The notes: generated by a model not told the origin, from the letters alone. Positions 1 to 7,099 are shown, numbered from the stretch's first letter. The stretch is DNA of 9,283 nucleotides from a candidate division WWE3 bacterium UBA1397 (GCA_002305205.1 DBQJ01000004.1:1-9283), one strand, 5' to 3'. Translations and numbers: made by a program.

Positions 1-162
1 TGTACACATACTGAAGATGAATATAAGAATTCAATAAAAGCTGCTAAAGATGCATTAAAAGAAGTCAGAAAAGATGTGGTTGATATAAAAACATATTATT
101 ATACAGATATAAGACCGCATATATTGGAATTCAAACAGCAATTAATTTCCGAGGAGGAATGA
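1..162 (+). CDS. C-terminal part of an unrecognised hydrophilic protein
   Basis: Frame 1 is open from the first base of the window to a TGA at 160-162, giving 53 residues that end in QQLISEEE. The start lies outside the window. The visible part is charged, rich in Lys and Glu, probably helical, and has no membrane segment or motif that I recognise. The stop lies one base before the ATG of the next gene, and that gene's ribosome binding site (GAGGAGG, 151-157) lies inside this coding end. The two genes are therefore very probably co-transcribed and perhaps translationally coupled. The use of TGA as a stop here indicates that TGA is not reassigned in this genome. Function unknown. Confidence 0.6.
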   Translation, partial: CTHTEDEYKNSIKAAKDALKEVRKDVVDIKTYYYTDIRPHILEFKQQLISEEE

Positions 163-163
163 T

Positions 164-565
164 ATGGATGAAAATATAGAGAATAATAAAAAAACAAATA
201 ACACACTACTGATTATTATTTTATTGTTAATATTCGCAGCTCTAGCTGTGCTGGCATTTCTTCAGATTACAAACAGGTTGGATATTAAAGAGCGTGGGGT
301 TATATCAACAGAAAGAAACGAAGAAAGTATTACACAGGAAACCAATCACGGAATATCCTCAGAAAATACGACGGGTAATACTGAACCTAATTTAAATCAA
401 AATATACAGAATGAGAACACAGAAAAACAAGACACAGATAATGATGATAAAAGTATTCAACCAATAATAAAGGATATAGACGATACAATTCAAAAGATGG
501 ATTCACTCAACCTTAACGAAGCGGAAACTGATTATGATGAAAATAGCCTAAGCGATCTGGAATAA
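164..565 (+). CDS. Small single-pass membrane protein with acidic, Asn/Glu-rich tail
   Basis: The protein has 133 residues. A short polar N-terminus (residues 1-13, including KK at 9-10) is followed by one strongly hydrophobic segment at about 14-35 (LLIIILLLIFAALAVLAFLQ). The remaining 95 residues are low-complexity and rich in Asn, Glu, Asp, Thr and Gln, with no Cys and no recognisable fold. The topology is probably N-in with the disordered acidic tail outside, either as a signal anchor or an uncleaved signal. The start is supported by GAGGAGG at 151-157, six bases before the ATG, one of the clearest Shine-Dalgarno sites on the chromosomal side. Proteins of this shape are common and mostly uncharacterised in small-genome Patescibacteria. 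A role as a surface tether or envelope linker is only a guess. Confidence 0.7.
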   Translation: MDENIENNKKTNNTLLIIILLLIFAALAVLAFLQITNRLDIKERGVISTERNEESITQETNHGISSENTTGNTEPNLNQNIQNENTEKQDTDNDDKSIQPIIKDIDDTIQKMDSLNLNEAETDYDENSLSDLE

Positions 566-606
566 AAGTAAACTGACATAGTCTATTGTTAATAGAAAAT
601 TATATC

Positions 607-634
607 TTTCCTGTAGTTATTATTGTGTTATACT
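607..634 (+). promoter_or_regulatory. Extended -10 promoter, probably for a leaderless mRNA
   Basis: TGTTATACT at 626-634 matches an extended -10 element (TG, one base, then TATACT). Only a weak -35 (TTTCCT, 607-612) lies about 16 bases upstream. The -10 hexamer ends six bases before the ATG at 641, so transcription would start at or within a base or two of the start codon. No Shine-Dalgarno site is present. This decides the start of the downstream gene: a possible TTG start at 623 would lie inside the promoter. Confidence 0.55.
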
Positions 635-640
635 TTCAGA

Positions 641-1315
641 ATGGAAAAAATAAAACACATTGCTGCGTCGGTTCTAAATAAAATAAAAGGTCTTTTTTCT
701 GTTGTTTTCAAAAAGAAAAATATCCCCGATCAGGATAAAAATAACAAGATAGGTGTAATTCTAGTTTTGGCTACTGTTGCAATAGGAATTATATATTACT
801 TTAGATCATCTTTCATATCAGCTACAGTAAATGGACAGCCTATATTCAGACATAAGATTATTAAAACTCTTGAAAGTAAAGGCGGGAAAGAAGAGCTTGA
901 ATCATTGATTATGCAAACCCTTATTTATCAGGAAGCAATGAAGCAGAAAATTAACACATCCGACGAAGAAATAAACAAAGAAGTAGAAAATATCAGAAGT
1001 CAATTAAAAAATGCAGGGCAGGATTTAGATGCATTACTTGTAGCACAGCAGATAAATATTAAGGACTTTGAGTCTCAGATCAGAATGCAAAAAACTGTAG
1101 AAAAACTACTGCAAGATAAAATAAACGTAACAGAGGAAGAAATTAATGCCTTCATAGAACAAAATAAAAGTATGATCCCTGAAAATATGACAGAGGAAGA
1201 AATCAAGAATATCGCTATGCAGGATCTTAGATCACAAAAAATGAGTACTGAATTTGAAAACTGGTATCAGCTTGTTAAAACAAAATCTGATATAAAATAC
1301 CTCGTAGAATATTAA
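641..1315 (+). CDS. Membrane-anchored SurA/PrsA-like chaperone domain protein lacking a PPIase domain
   Basis: The protein has 224 residues from the ATG at 641. A basic amphipathic N-terminus (1-36, KKK at 24-26) precedes one transmembrane helix at about 37-53 (IGVILVLATVAIGIIYYF). The outside part begins with ATVNGQPI, the usual opening of the SurA/PrsA/PpiD N-terminal chaperone domain (a new strand, then F-x-x-x-I). It continues as a helical domain to the C-terminus with the typical TEEEINAFIEQNK segment. No parvulin PPIase domain follows, so a chaperone or holdase role for exported proteins is more likely than prolyl isomerisation. The start was chosen from the promoter position. The isomerase gene begins four bases after the stop, suggesting co-transcription. 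The family assignment rests on pattern and architecture only. Confidence 0.65.
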   Translation: MEKIKHIAASVLNKIKGLFSVVFKKKNIPDQDKNNKIGVILVLATVAIGIIYYFRSSFISATVNGQPIFRHKIIKTLESKGGKEELESLIMQTLIYQEAMKQKINTSDEEINKEVENIRSQLKNAGQDLDALLVAQQINIKDFESQIRMQKTVEKLLQDKINVTEEEINAFIEQNKSMIPENMTEEEIKNIAMQDLRSQKMSTEFENWYQLVKTKSDIKYLVEY

Positions 1316-1319
1316 TATA

Positions 1320-1898
1320 ATGATCTCCATAACTACCAGAACTAAAGAGTTTATCCAACCTTTGCTTTATAAAGATGATGATAAATCATTAGATACGATA
1401 ATGTATGTTTGTACAACGGAGATAAATCAAGGACCTTGGCAAAATTGTACTATTATTTCTGCGGACAGGATTAACGGAGAATTTACTAAAACACATGGAC
1501 ATTATCATCAAGAAAATGCTTCGGATGAAACGTATAAAGTACTTCAGGGAAAAGGTGTGTTTGTTCTTCAAAAGAAATTCATTTCTGATGGTAAGTGGGA
1601 TCAAGGTAGAGTAAAGGAGGTTTTCTTTGTTGAAGCAGAAGAAGGGGATGAGATTATAATAAAACCGCATTGGGCTCACTCATGGTCTAATGTAGGCAAA
1701 AACCCTTTAATCGTTCTTGATAACTGGAAAGACGGACATACACCGGATGACTATACCCCGATTATTAAATATAAAGGAATGGCTTATTATCTCATTGAAG
1801 ATAAAGGGAATATCACATATGTACCTAACAATAACTATAAGGATTTGCCTCAACCTAGATTTATATCCGCTAGAGATTTTGCTATAAACAATTATTAG
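1320..1898 (+). CDS. pgiA: Cupin-type (archaeal-type) glucose-6-phosphate isomerase
   Basis: A 192-residue single-domain cupin that matches the metal-dependent phosphoglucose isomerases first known from archaea. These interconvert glucose-6-phosphate and fructose-6-phosphate in the cytosol. The fingerprint is visible: TKTHGHYH with metal ligands H61 and H63, E70 in the DETYKVLQGKG segment, and H120 in PHWAHSW. This corresponds to the GHxH...E...H metal site of the Pyrococcus enzyme. The length agrees with the family (about 190). This fold is unrelated to the usual bacterial PGI and is known from several Patescibacteria, where it serves a reduced glycolytic or pentose-phosphate route. There is no Shine-Dalgarno site before the ATG, and the gap to the previous gene is four bases. 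The gene lies among envelope genes, so the link to them is probably only co-transcription. Confidence 0.85.
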   Translation: MISITTRTKEFIQPLLYKDDDKSLDTIMYVCTTEINQGPWQNCTIISADRINGEFTKTHGHYHQENASDETYKVLQGKGVFVLQKKFISDGKWDQGRVKEVFFVEAEEGDEIIIKPHWAHSWSNVGKNPLIVLDNWKDGHTPDDYTPIIKYKGMAYYLIEDKGNITYVPNNNYKDLPQPRFISARDFAINNY

Positions 1899-1906
1899 TT
1901 TATAAT
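1879..1906 (+). promoter_or_regulatory. Sigma70-type promoter, probably for a leaderless mRNA
   Basis: A perfect TATAAT lies at 1901-1906. TTGCTA (1879-1884) lies 16 bases upstream and matches four of six positions of TTGACA. The -10 box ends six bases before an ATG at 1913, so the transcript should begin at the start codon itself. The promoter overlaps the 3' end of the isomerase gene. Confidence 0.65.
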
Positions 1907-1912
1907 TTCTAT

Positions 1913-2074
1913 ATGGATCAAAACCATAAGAAAATATCTGCCTTGATAGCTTCCGGTTTTCTTATAATTTTGGCGGCAGTATTTATTATCATGATAGATA
2001 GGGGAGTCTTTGATAAAAAAAACTCCGAGGAAATACAGAAAAATAGGACAGAGTTAAGACTTGCCAATGAGTAA
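1913..2074 (+). CDS. 53-residue single-pass membrane protein
   Basis: The ORF runs from ATG 1913 to TAA 2072-2074. The protein starts MDQNHKKISALIASGF. One hydrophobic helix (about residues 9-28) follows a short basic N-terminus, and the last 24 residues are charged (DKKNSEEIQKNRTELRLANE), so topology is probably N-in. The consensus promoter ending six bases upstream supports it as a real gene with a leaderless mRNA. It lies 27 bases before the prenyltransferase gene and is probably co-transcribed with it. No homology is recognised. The size and shape would suit a regulatory or scaffold peptide of the envelope, but nothing in the sequence proves this. Confidence 0.55.
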   Translation: MDQNHKKISALIASGFLIILAAVFIIMIDRGVFDKKNSEEIQKNRTELRLANE

Positions 2075-2101
2075 TAAATTCCCCTGCTTAGAAAGATAAC
2101 A

Positions 2102-2815
2102 ATGAGTGATTATTCCGATATTGATAAAAATGTACTCCCTAAACATATTGCACTAATAGTGGATGGAAATAGAAGATGGGCCAAGGAAAGAGGGCTTTCC
2201 GGCATTAGCGGACATAAAGCAGGTGCAGAAAATATAAATAAGCTAGTTAAAACTGCTAAAGAGATGGGTATTAAATGCATATCAGCATGGGTGTTTTCAA
2301 CTGAAAACTGGAAAAGATCTAAAGAAGAGGTAAAATACCTTTTTGAATTAATGGGAGATACTGTACAGGATTACAGGAATAAATTCTTAGAAGAAAAAAG
2401 TAGATTTGTCCACATAGGCAGAAAGGATAGAATACCCGATAAGTTAAGGGACAGAATAATTAATCTAGAAGAGCAAACAAAAAACTTTGATGACTTCACT
2501 ATGTGTTTAGCAATAGACTATGGGGGACACGATGAACTGGTAAGAACAGTTAATCATCTTAAAGATAGTGGTATTGAGATAAATGAGGAAAATATTGAAA
2601 AGAATCTTGATACAGCAACGCTTCCTAAAATAGATCTCATCATTAGAACGGGGGGAGAGGTTAGATTAAGCGGATTTATGTCCTGGCAATGTGCCTATGC
2701 TGAGCTATTCTTCACAAAAACACACTTCCCCGATTTTTCTCCCGAAGAACTAAAAAAAGCAGTAGAAGATTTTTCCCATAGAGAGAGAAGATTTGGTGGA
2801 GACAGTAAGAAATAA
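2102..2815 (+). CDS. uppS: Undecaprenyl (cis-polyprenyl) diphosphate synthase
   Basis: A cis-prenyltransferase of 237 residues, normal for the family. It condenses isopentenyl diphosphate onto farnesyl diphosphate to make the C55 lipid carrier for peptidoglycan and other wall polymers, at the inner face of the membrane. The motifs appear in order: HIALIVDGNRRWA (15-27, catalytic D21), GHKAG (37-41), FSTENWKR (65-72), LAIDYGGHDEL (136-146), and IRTGGEVRLSGFMSWQCAYAELFF (181-204), carrying the pyrophosphate-binding R182, R188 and S190 and the Mg-site E201. RERRFGG closes the protein. Position 143 is His where most relatives have Arg (YGGR). No clear Shine-Dalgarno site is seen; the gene probably depends on the promoter at 1879-1906 and follows the 53-residue membrane protein by 27 bases. 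Confidence 0.93.
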   Translation: MSDYSDIDKNVLPKHIALIVDGNRRWAKERGLSGISGHKAGAENINKLVKTAKEMGIKCISAWVFSTENWKRSKEEVKYLFELMGDTVQDYRNKFLEEKSRFVHIGRKDRIPDKLRDRIINLEEQTKNFDDFTMCLAIDYGGHDELVRTVNHLKDSGIEINEENIEKNLDTATLPKIDLIIRTGGEVRLSGFMSWQCAYAELFFTKTHFPDFSPEELKKAVEDFSHRERRFGGDSKK

Positions 2816-2932
2816 ATTAACTGATCCTTTTCATCTTTTTTCTTGTTCTCTTTATTTTCTTTTTATACTGACAGTCTCTTTTCTTTTTTCTGATACTCAT
2901 ATGTTAATAATAAACAATTTGATACTTAAATA

Positions 2933-3304
2933 TCAATCCTTTTGATTACTGATCAACTTTACGGAAAATACAATCCTTTTCTTTACACCATCAACATCAA
3001 CAATCTCAAGAGATCCGCTGTCTCTATAGTAATCAGCTAATTCAATAGCCAATATTTCCTTATTTTCTTTTAATTGTTTCCTAAGATCCTTTAGTTCCGT
3101 ATCTATTGCCATAATGTTAGGCATTGATTTAACCCTTTGCTTTCTCTCTTTAGTCTGTTCTTTAAATTTCTGCTCTTCTTCCTGTACTTTCTGGTAATCA
3201 GAATTATCCTCAAGTGATTCTTGGAATACATTCCTAATTTTATTTATTTCACCTTCAAGATCAGATATTATTTTTAATCTCTTTTTTACTATTTCTACAC
3301 TCAT
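2933..3304 (-). CDS. Small coiled-coil protein of unknown function
   Basis: The ATG at 3304 (minus strand) gives 123 residues. It is preceded at five bases by AAAGGA (3315-3310 on -), a reasonable Shine-Dalgarno site, so the ORF extending upstream to 3343 is not the likely protein. Residues 1-92 are almost entirely charged and helical (Lys, Glu, Gln), a probable coiled-coil hairpin broken at MPNIMAIDTE. The last 30 residues look like a short beta region (EIVDVDGVKKRIVFSVKLI). There are no Cys, no His cluster and no membrane segment. The heptad-rich hairpin recalls small YlbF-like or prefoldin-like proteins, but I do not recognise a family. The gene is divergent from the rRNA methyltransferase gene, with only 57 bases between the two starts. 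Confidence 0.6.
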   Translation of the reverse strand: MSVEIVKKRLKIISDLEGEINKIRNVFQESLEDNSDYQKVQEEEQKFKEQTKERKQRVKSMPNIMAIDTELKDLRKQLKENKEILAIELADYYRDSGSLEIVDVDGVKKRIVFSVKLISNQKD

Positions 3305-3361
3305 AATTTTCCTTTGCCAGGAATTTATACTATCATAAGCCAAAGAAAAAACAAACCATAT
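3305..3361. promoter_or_regulatory. Compact divergent promoter region
   Basis: These 57 bases must contain the start signals of both divergent genes. On +, TATACT (3326-3331) is a good -10 for the methyltransferase gene, putting its start of transcription near 3338 and giving a leader of about 24 bases without an obvious Shine-Dalgarno site. On -, the same AT-rich block contains TATAAA (from 3331 leftward), so the two -10 regions appear to overlap and would compete for polymerase. Confidence 0.4.
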
Positions 3362-4018
3362 ATGATTATACTAAAAGGAAATAAAACAATAGAAATAGAT
3401 AGAAATACACTCTCTTCCTATATAGATAAATACACCAATGTAGTAATAGATCTGGGAACAGGGGATGGAAAATACGTATTAAAAAATGCGCAGAGTAACA
3501 AAAATACACTATATATAGGGATAGACCCTTCGGAAAAACAACTAAAAGTATCTTCCAGAGATATACAAAGAAAGAAAATAAATAATGCTATACTGGCAGT
3601 TGGTTCTATTGAATCTCTTCCCCCTGAACTAAAAAATACAGCGGATAAGATAGTAATTAATCTTCCTTGGGGCACTCTTCTGGAATCTATATCCAAACCT
3701 ATAGATGGAAAAATTAATAAAATAATTGAATTAATGAAAGTAGGAGCTGTTCTGGAAATAATATTCGGATATTCGTCTTTTCTGGAAAAAAATGAAACGA
3801 GAAGACTTGGTTTAAACGATATGAGTTTAGAATATATAAATAATATATTAATACCCAGGTATAAATCATTGGGATTAAATATTAATAGATGTGAGGAATT
3901 TAATAACAATGAGAATAGTATAAATACTACATGGATGAAGAAGTTATTATATCTGCGTAATAAACACAATATAAGGGAAAGGAACATCTATTATCTTAGT
4001 TTCTCTAAGAATAACTAA
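3362..4018 (+). CDS. 16S rRNA (adenine1408-N1)-methyltransferase, NpmA/KamB-like
   Basis: A 218-residue class I SAM methyltransferase closely resembling NpmA/KamB, enzymes that methylate N1 of A1408 in the 30S decoding site and give broad aminoglycoside resistance. The N-terminus MIILKGNKTIEI parallels NpmA MLILKGTKTVDL, so the ATG at 3362 is preferred over a TTG at 3314. Motif I is VIDLGTGDG (28-36, D30), followed by YIGIDPSEKQL (D55) and IESLPPELK (E84), then LPWGTLLE. W103, and W191 in NTTWMKKLLYLRNK, match the two Trp residues that sandwich flipped A1408; R199 lies where NpmA has essential basic residues. No transposon or resistance genes flank it, so it looks like a resident chromosomal gene. 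It may be intrinsic rRNA modification or an ancestral form of the acquired resistance determinants. Confidence 0.88.
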   Translation: MIILKGNKTIEIDRNTLSSYIDKYTNVVIDLGTGDGKYVLKNAQSNKNTLYIGIDPSEKQLKVSSRDIQRKKINNAILAVGSIESLPPELKNTADKIVINLPWGTLLESISKPIDGKINKIIELMKVGAVLEIIFGYSSFLEKNETRRLGLNDMSLEYINNILIPRYKSLGLNINRCEEFNNNENSINTTWMKKLLYLRNKHNIRERNIYYLSFSKNN

Positions 4019-4071
4019 ACTATACTTCATCATAGATATTTCAAATTCTATCCTGTGATAACATTATAAAT

Positions 4072-5469
4072 ATGAAGATACTACCCTTTGGTATACGTGA
4101 ATTACCTCAGTCACCTTCTTTGAGAAAATTAATCGGACCTAGTTTTATTCTTCTTAGTATGGGGTTGGGAAGCGGTGAAGTAATTCTTTGGCCTTATCTT
4201 GTATCTAACTGGGGATTCGGATTAATCTGGGGGGTATTAGTAGGACTAACTCTTCAGTTCTTTATGAATATGGAAATAGAAAGATATTCATTAGCAAGAG
4301 GGGAAAGTATATTTGTAGGGTTTGCCAGAAAATCTAAAATATTACCCTACTGGTTCATATTTTCTACGTTCATACCCTGGATGTGGCCGGGACTGGCAGC
4401 ATCTTCTTCCACATTCATATCAACATCTTTTGGTATACAAAATACTAAGATATTAACCATTGGCATATTATTGCTCATAGGATTTATACTGTCATTGGGG
4501 CCCGTATTATATAAAACAGTTGAAACTACTCAAAAGATTCTAATTACAATTGGAATACCTCTCATAATATTAATTGCATTATTTATTATTGATAAAAACG
4601 ATGTAAATGCATTAATAAACGGTCTTAGAGGAATAGGAGACGGTTATAGATTTATACCTCCAGGAATGTCGTTATTTTCTTTTTTGGCTGCTTTAACCTA
4701 CACGGGGGCCGGTGGCAATCTTAATCTAGCTCAATCTTCATATATAAGGGAAAAAGGATATGGTATGGGTGTTTACACAGATAAAATTAGCGGTTTGTTC
4801 TCTTCAAAGAAAGAAGATATTACCCTGTGTGGCAATAAATTTGAAATAAATCCGGAGAATATATCCAAGTTTAAGAAATGGTGGAAAAATATTAACATTG
4901 AACATTTCTCATTATTCTGGGTTATAGGTATATCAACTATATTTATATTATCCCTTCTATCTTACGCAACTACTTATGAGGCTAATTTTAAACCTGAAGG
5001 GATAAATTTTGCTATTTTAGAAAGTCAAATAATTTCAGAGGTTGTTGGTTCGATTGTGGGAACCATATTTCTAGTTATTTTAGGTTTAATGTTATTTGCT
5101 ACTCAATTATCAGTAATGGATGCAACGGGTAGAATTAATTCTGAAAACATTGCGTTAGCTTCAAGAGGCAAGATTAGTGAGAAGAAAATACCCTATGTTT
5201 ACTACTCAGTTCTTTGGATGCAGATTATCATTGGTATTTTAATTTATCTTTTTATCTCTCAGGAACCCCTTCAATTAGTAATTATATCTGCAGTATTAAA
5301 TGCATTTACTATGTTTATCCATGTAGGATTAACTTACTGGGTAAACTACTCTACTCTGGAAAAACCACTAAGACCGGGTATATTCAGAACACTTATGATG
5401 ATTTTTACCTTTTTATTCTATGGGGGATTTAGTATTTACGTATTGATAAATAACATCATAAAAATATAA
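4072..5469 (+). CDS. Nramp-related divalent metal transporter
   Basis: The integral membrane protein has 465 residues and about eleven hydrophobic segments, the Nramp/LeuT-fold layout. The family signature is GPSFILLSMGLGSGEVILWP (22-41) in helix 1, then LQFFMNMEIERYSLARGES (61-79) and LTYTGAGGNLNLAQSSYIREKGYGMG (208-233) near helix 6. True Nramp proteins carry DPGN in helix 1 and MPH in helix 6 as the metal site. Here these are GLGSGE and TGAGG, so the protein belongs to the divergent Nramp-related branch. Some Nramp-related transporters move Mg2+ rather than Mn2+ or Fe2+; the substrate here is not evident. A polar insert at about 234-274 (TDKISGLFSSKKEDI and onward) forms a large cytosolic or external loop. 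The gene is monocistronic, with an AT-rich start region lacking a Shine-Dalgarno site. Confidence 0.75.
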   Translation: MKILPFGIRELPQSPSLRKLIGPSFILLSMGLGSGEVILWPYLVSNWGFGLIWGVLVGLTLQFFMNMEIERYSLARGESIFVGFARKSKILPYWFIFSTFIPWMWPGLAASSSTFISTSFGIQNTKILTIGILLLIGFILSLGPVLYKTVETTQKILITIGIPLIILIALFIIDKNDVNALINGLRGIGDGYRFIPPGMSLFSFLAALTYTGAGGNLNLAQSSYIREKGYGMGVYTDKISGLFSSKKEDITLCGNKFEINPENISKFKKWWKNINIEHFSLFWVIGISTIFILSLLSYATTYEANFKPEGINFAILESQIISEVVGSIVGTIFLVILGLMLFATQLSVMDATGRINSENIALASRGKISEKKIPYVYYSVLWMQIIIGILIYLFISQEPLQLVIISAVLNAFTMFIHVGLTYWVNYSTLEKPLRPGIFRTLMMIFTFLFYGGFSIYVLINNIIKI

Positions 5470-5474
5470 AACAA

Positions 5475-5483
5475 TGGTAAAAT
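5475..5483 (+). promoter_or_regulatory. Extended -10 element of the tRNA gene
   Basis: TGGTAAAAT is TG, one base, then TAAAAT, ending 14 bases before the first base of the tRNA. This gives a short 5' leader for RNase P to remove. No good -35 hexamer is visible. Confidence 0.4.
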
Positions 5484-5496
5484 ATTTCACATACGG

Positions 5497-5573
5497 CGGG
5501 GTGTGGCGCAGTTGGCTAGCGCGTTCGCATGGGGTGCGAAAGGTCGCAGGTTCAAGTCCTGTCACCCCGACCA
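5497..5573 (+). tRNA. tRNA-Pro (anticodon GGG), CCA encoded
   Basis: A complete cloverleaf can be drawn. Acceptor CGGGGTG (5497-5503) pairs with CACCCCG (5563-5569). The D arm has GCGC/GCGC around AGTTGGCTA. The anticodon stem TTCGC/GCGAA encloses the loop ATGGGGT, so the anticodon is GGG (proline, codons CCC and CCU). The T arm GCAGG/CCTGT has loop TTCAAGT. The discriminator is A5570 and CCA is encoded at 5571-5573. It lies between the transporter gene and the serine recombinase, with its 3' end facing the element, the usual arrangement where a tRNA gene serves as attachment site. Confidence 0.96.
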
Positions 5574-5758
5574 GAATGGGCATGGCGCAGACCACCATGC
5601 TTAGAATACCCTTTTAAGTCTTGATAAAACCCCAGTTCGTTTTTCAACTTCCGAACCGCTGTTTAGCCTAATTTGGCTTGATTTCCACGTACTCCAATGT
5701 AGGTTGTATTAAAAATAACCACTCATTGGATACCTGTGGTGACTTGTTTTTGAGGGAA
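5574..5758. other. Candidate attachment junction between tRNA and recombinase gene
   Basis: No gene is supported here. Immediately after the tRNA CCA come GGGCATGG and, nine bases on, CCATGC, which can pair as a six-base stem (GCATGG 5580-5585, CCATGC 5595-5600). The segment also repeats the tRNA's TGGCGCAG (5504-5511) at 5583-5590. If the element entered at the tRNA 3' end, the left crossover lies at or just before 5573. The rest, up to the recombinase stop codon at 5759, is ordinary AT-rich sequence with no clear terminator. Confidence 0.3.
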
Positions 5759-7054
5759 TTAACCTAGGGGATGTGTGTAAACTGTCTTATTATGTATAAA
5801 TAATGGTAGTTTTAATGTTTCTACTGCTTCTAGTTTTTCTTCTTTAGTTCCGTTGTATAGAGTGTATTTAAGATATTCAGTGAAGGTTACTTTCTCTGAT
5901 ATGTGTATGTCTTTACTTGCCAGTAAGGATTCTCTTAGTTTTGTGTATTTGTCCATCCTTCCCCTTATCATACTGTTTAGGTAAAGGTTAGAATCCCTTT
6001 TGTTTTCTATTAATCCTACATAGTTAATTAGTTCTCCAATCAATTCGTTTTCATTTACATAAGGTTCTTCACAATTTGGATCTATTTGTCGTGAACATCT
6101 GTAATAAGTGTATGTTCTTTTTGTTCCGCTTTTTAAGCGTTTTACCTTCTGCTCTCCAACAAAATTAGCTCCACAGTAAGCGCACTTGAAAGCGTGTTTA
6201 AATAAGAAGAAAATCGAACCCCATTTTGCTTTTTTGGAAGTAATTAATTTCTTTTGAACCTTATCAAATAGCCACTTTTCAATTATTGGTTCGTGCGCTC
6301 CCTTATACCACTTTCCGCTACCTCTTGGATACTCAAATTCCCCATAATAAAAGGTGTTTTTCAACGTTGAGTAGATCATGCTTAGGGGTATCTTTTTGCC
6401 TGTCAGCTTCCTTAAATTCTTATCGTGCTTTAAATGATCTCTCAGATCTCTCCCACTATAGTTACATTCAGCTACAAGCTGAAATAATTCCTTGATATAA
6501 GGCGCTACTTCTTTATCCAACATTATTTTCTTTGTACCTTCATGAGAATAGTTGATGTAGCCGAGTGGTGCCGGACAAGGTCTCCAACCCATCTCGCATT
6601 TATTTCTGATTCCCCTCTGTACGTGTAATGATCTATTATCATTTTCTAATTTCGCCTGTGAACAAAGTATCATAAGTAAAAACTTCTCATTAGGATTGTT
6701 TGAAAATGACTGCGAGTAGGTTTTTATATGTACAAGCTTCTTACGATCCATCAGATCTACTAGACTACCTAAATCTCCCGCATTTCTGCTCAACCTGTCA
6801 GGTGACCATGCCAGGATTCCATTAAACTTCTCAAGGTTTATTTCTTTTAAAATCTCTAAAAATACAGGGCGTGTCCCGGATATTTTTGCACTATGAGACT
6901 CTTTCTTAACTTCTACTATATTCAAGCCTTCCTTTTCCGCAAGTTCTTGCATCTCACTAAGCTGAGATTCTATTGATCTGGCTTGACGCTCGTCACTCTC
7001 TGAGCTTTTTCTTGCATAAAGGCAGTATTTTATGTCTTTTTCGTCTTTTGCCAT
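5759..7054 (-). CDS. Serine site-specific recombinase with zinc ribbon
   Basis: The protein has 431 residues. The N-terminal resolvase catalytic domain (about 8-150) shows YARKSSE with nucleophile S17 and ILAWSPDRLSRN (80-91) with the paired active-site arginines R87 and R90. The recombinase domain (about 160-275) contains PAPLGY and SMIYSTLKNTFYYGEF. A zinc ribbon follows with C291, C294, C320 and C328 (CAYC...YRC...NC). The C-terminal part after residue 350 is short, so the protein is at the small end of large serine recombinases, perhaps with little or no coiled-coil arm. It is typical of enzymes that integrate and excise elements through a covalent serine-DNA intermediate. The gene ends 185 bases from the tRNA 3' end. 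Its start has no Shine-Dalgarno site, and a strong minus-strand terminator lies upstream, so it is transcribed separately from the cargo. Confidence 0.92.
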   Translation of the reverse strand: MAKDEKDIKYCLYARKSSESDERQARSIESQLSEMQELAEKEGLNIVEVKKESHSAKISGTRPVFLEILKEINLEKFNGILAWSPDRLSRNAGDLGSLVDLMDRKKLVHIKTYSQSFSNNPNEKFLLMILCSQAKLENDNRSLHVQRGIRNKCEMGWRPCPAPLGYINYSHEGTKKIMLDKEVAPYIKELFQLVAECNYSGRDLRDHLKHDKNLRKLTGKKIPLSMIYSTLKNTFYYGEFEYPRGSGKWYKGAHEPIIEKWLFDKVQKKLITSKKAKWGSIFFLFKHAFKCAYCGANFVGEQKVKRLKSGTKRTYTYYRCSRQIDPNCEEPYVNENELIGELINYVGLIENKRDSNLYLNSMIRGRMDKYTKLRESLLASKDIHISEKVTFTEYLKYTLYNGTKEEKLEAVETLKLPLFIHNKTVYTHPLG

Positions 7055-7099
7055 CTACACAATGGATGACGCAAAAATAATTCCTAATCTACTTGTTGA

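Noticed and set aside
2819..2932. Pyrimidine-rich tract after the uppS gene (purine-rich on -)
   Set aside because: Only skewed composition; no hairpin, repeat unit or coding frame, and too degenerate for a clear terminator.
5413..5598. Minus-strand ORF with GVTGLEPATFRTPCERASQLRHTP
   Set aside because: It is the antisense reading of the tRNA-Pro gene, a well-known false ORF that recurs wherever such tRNAs occur.
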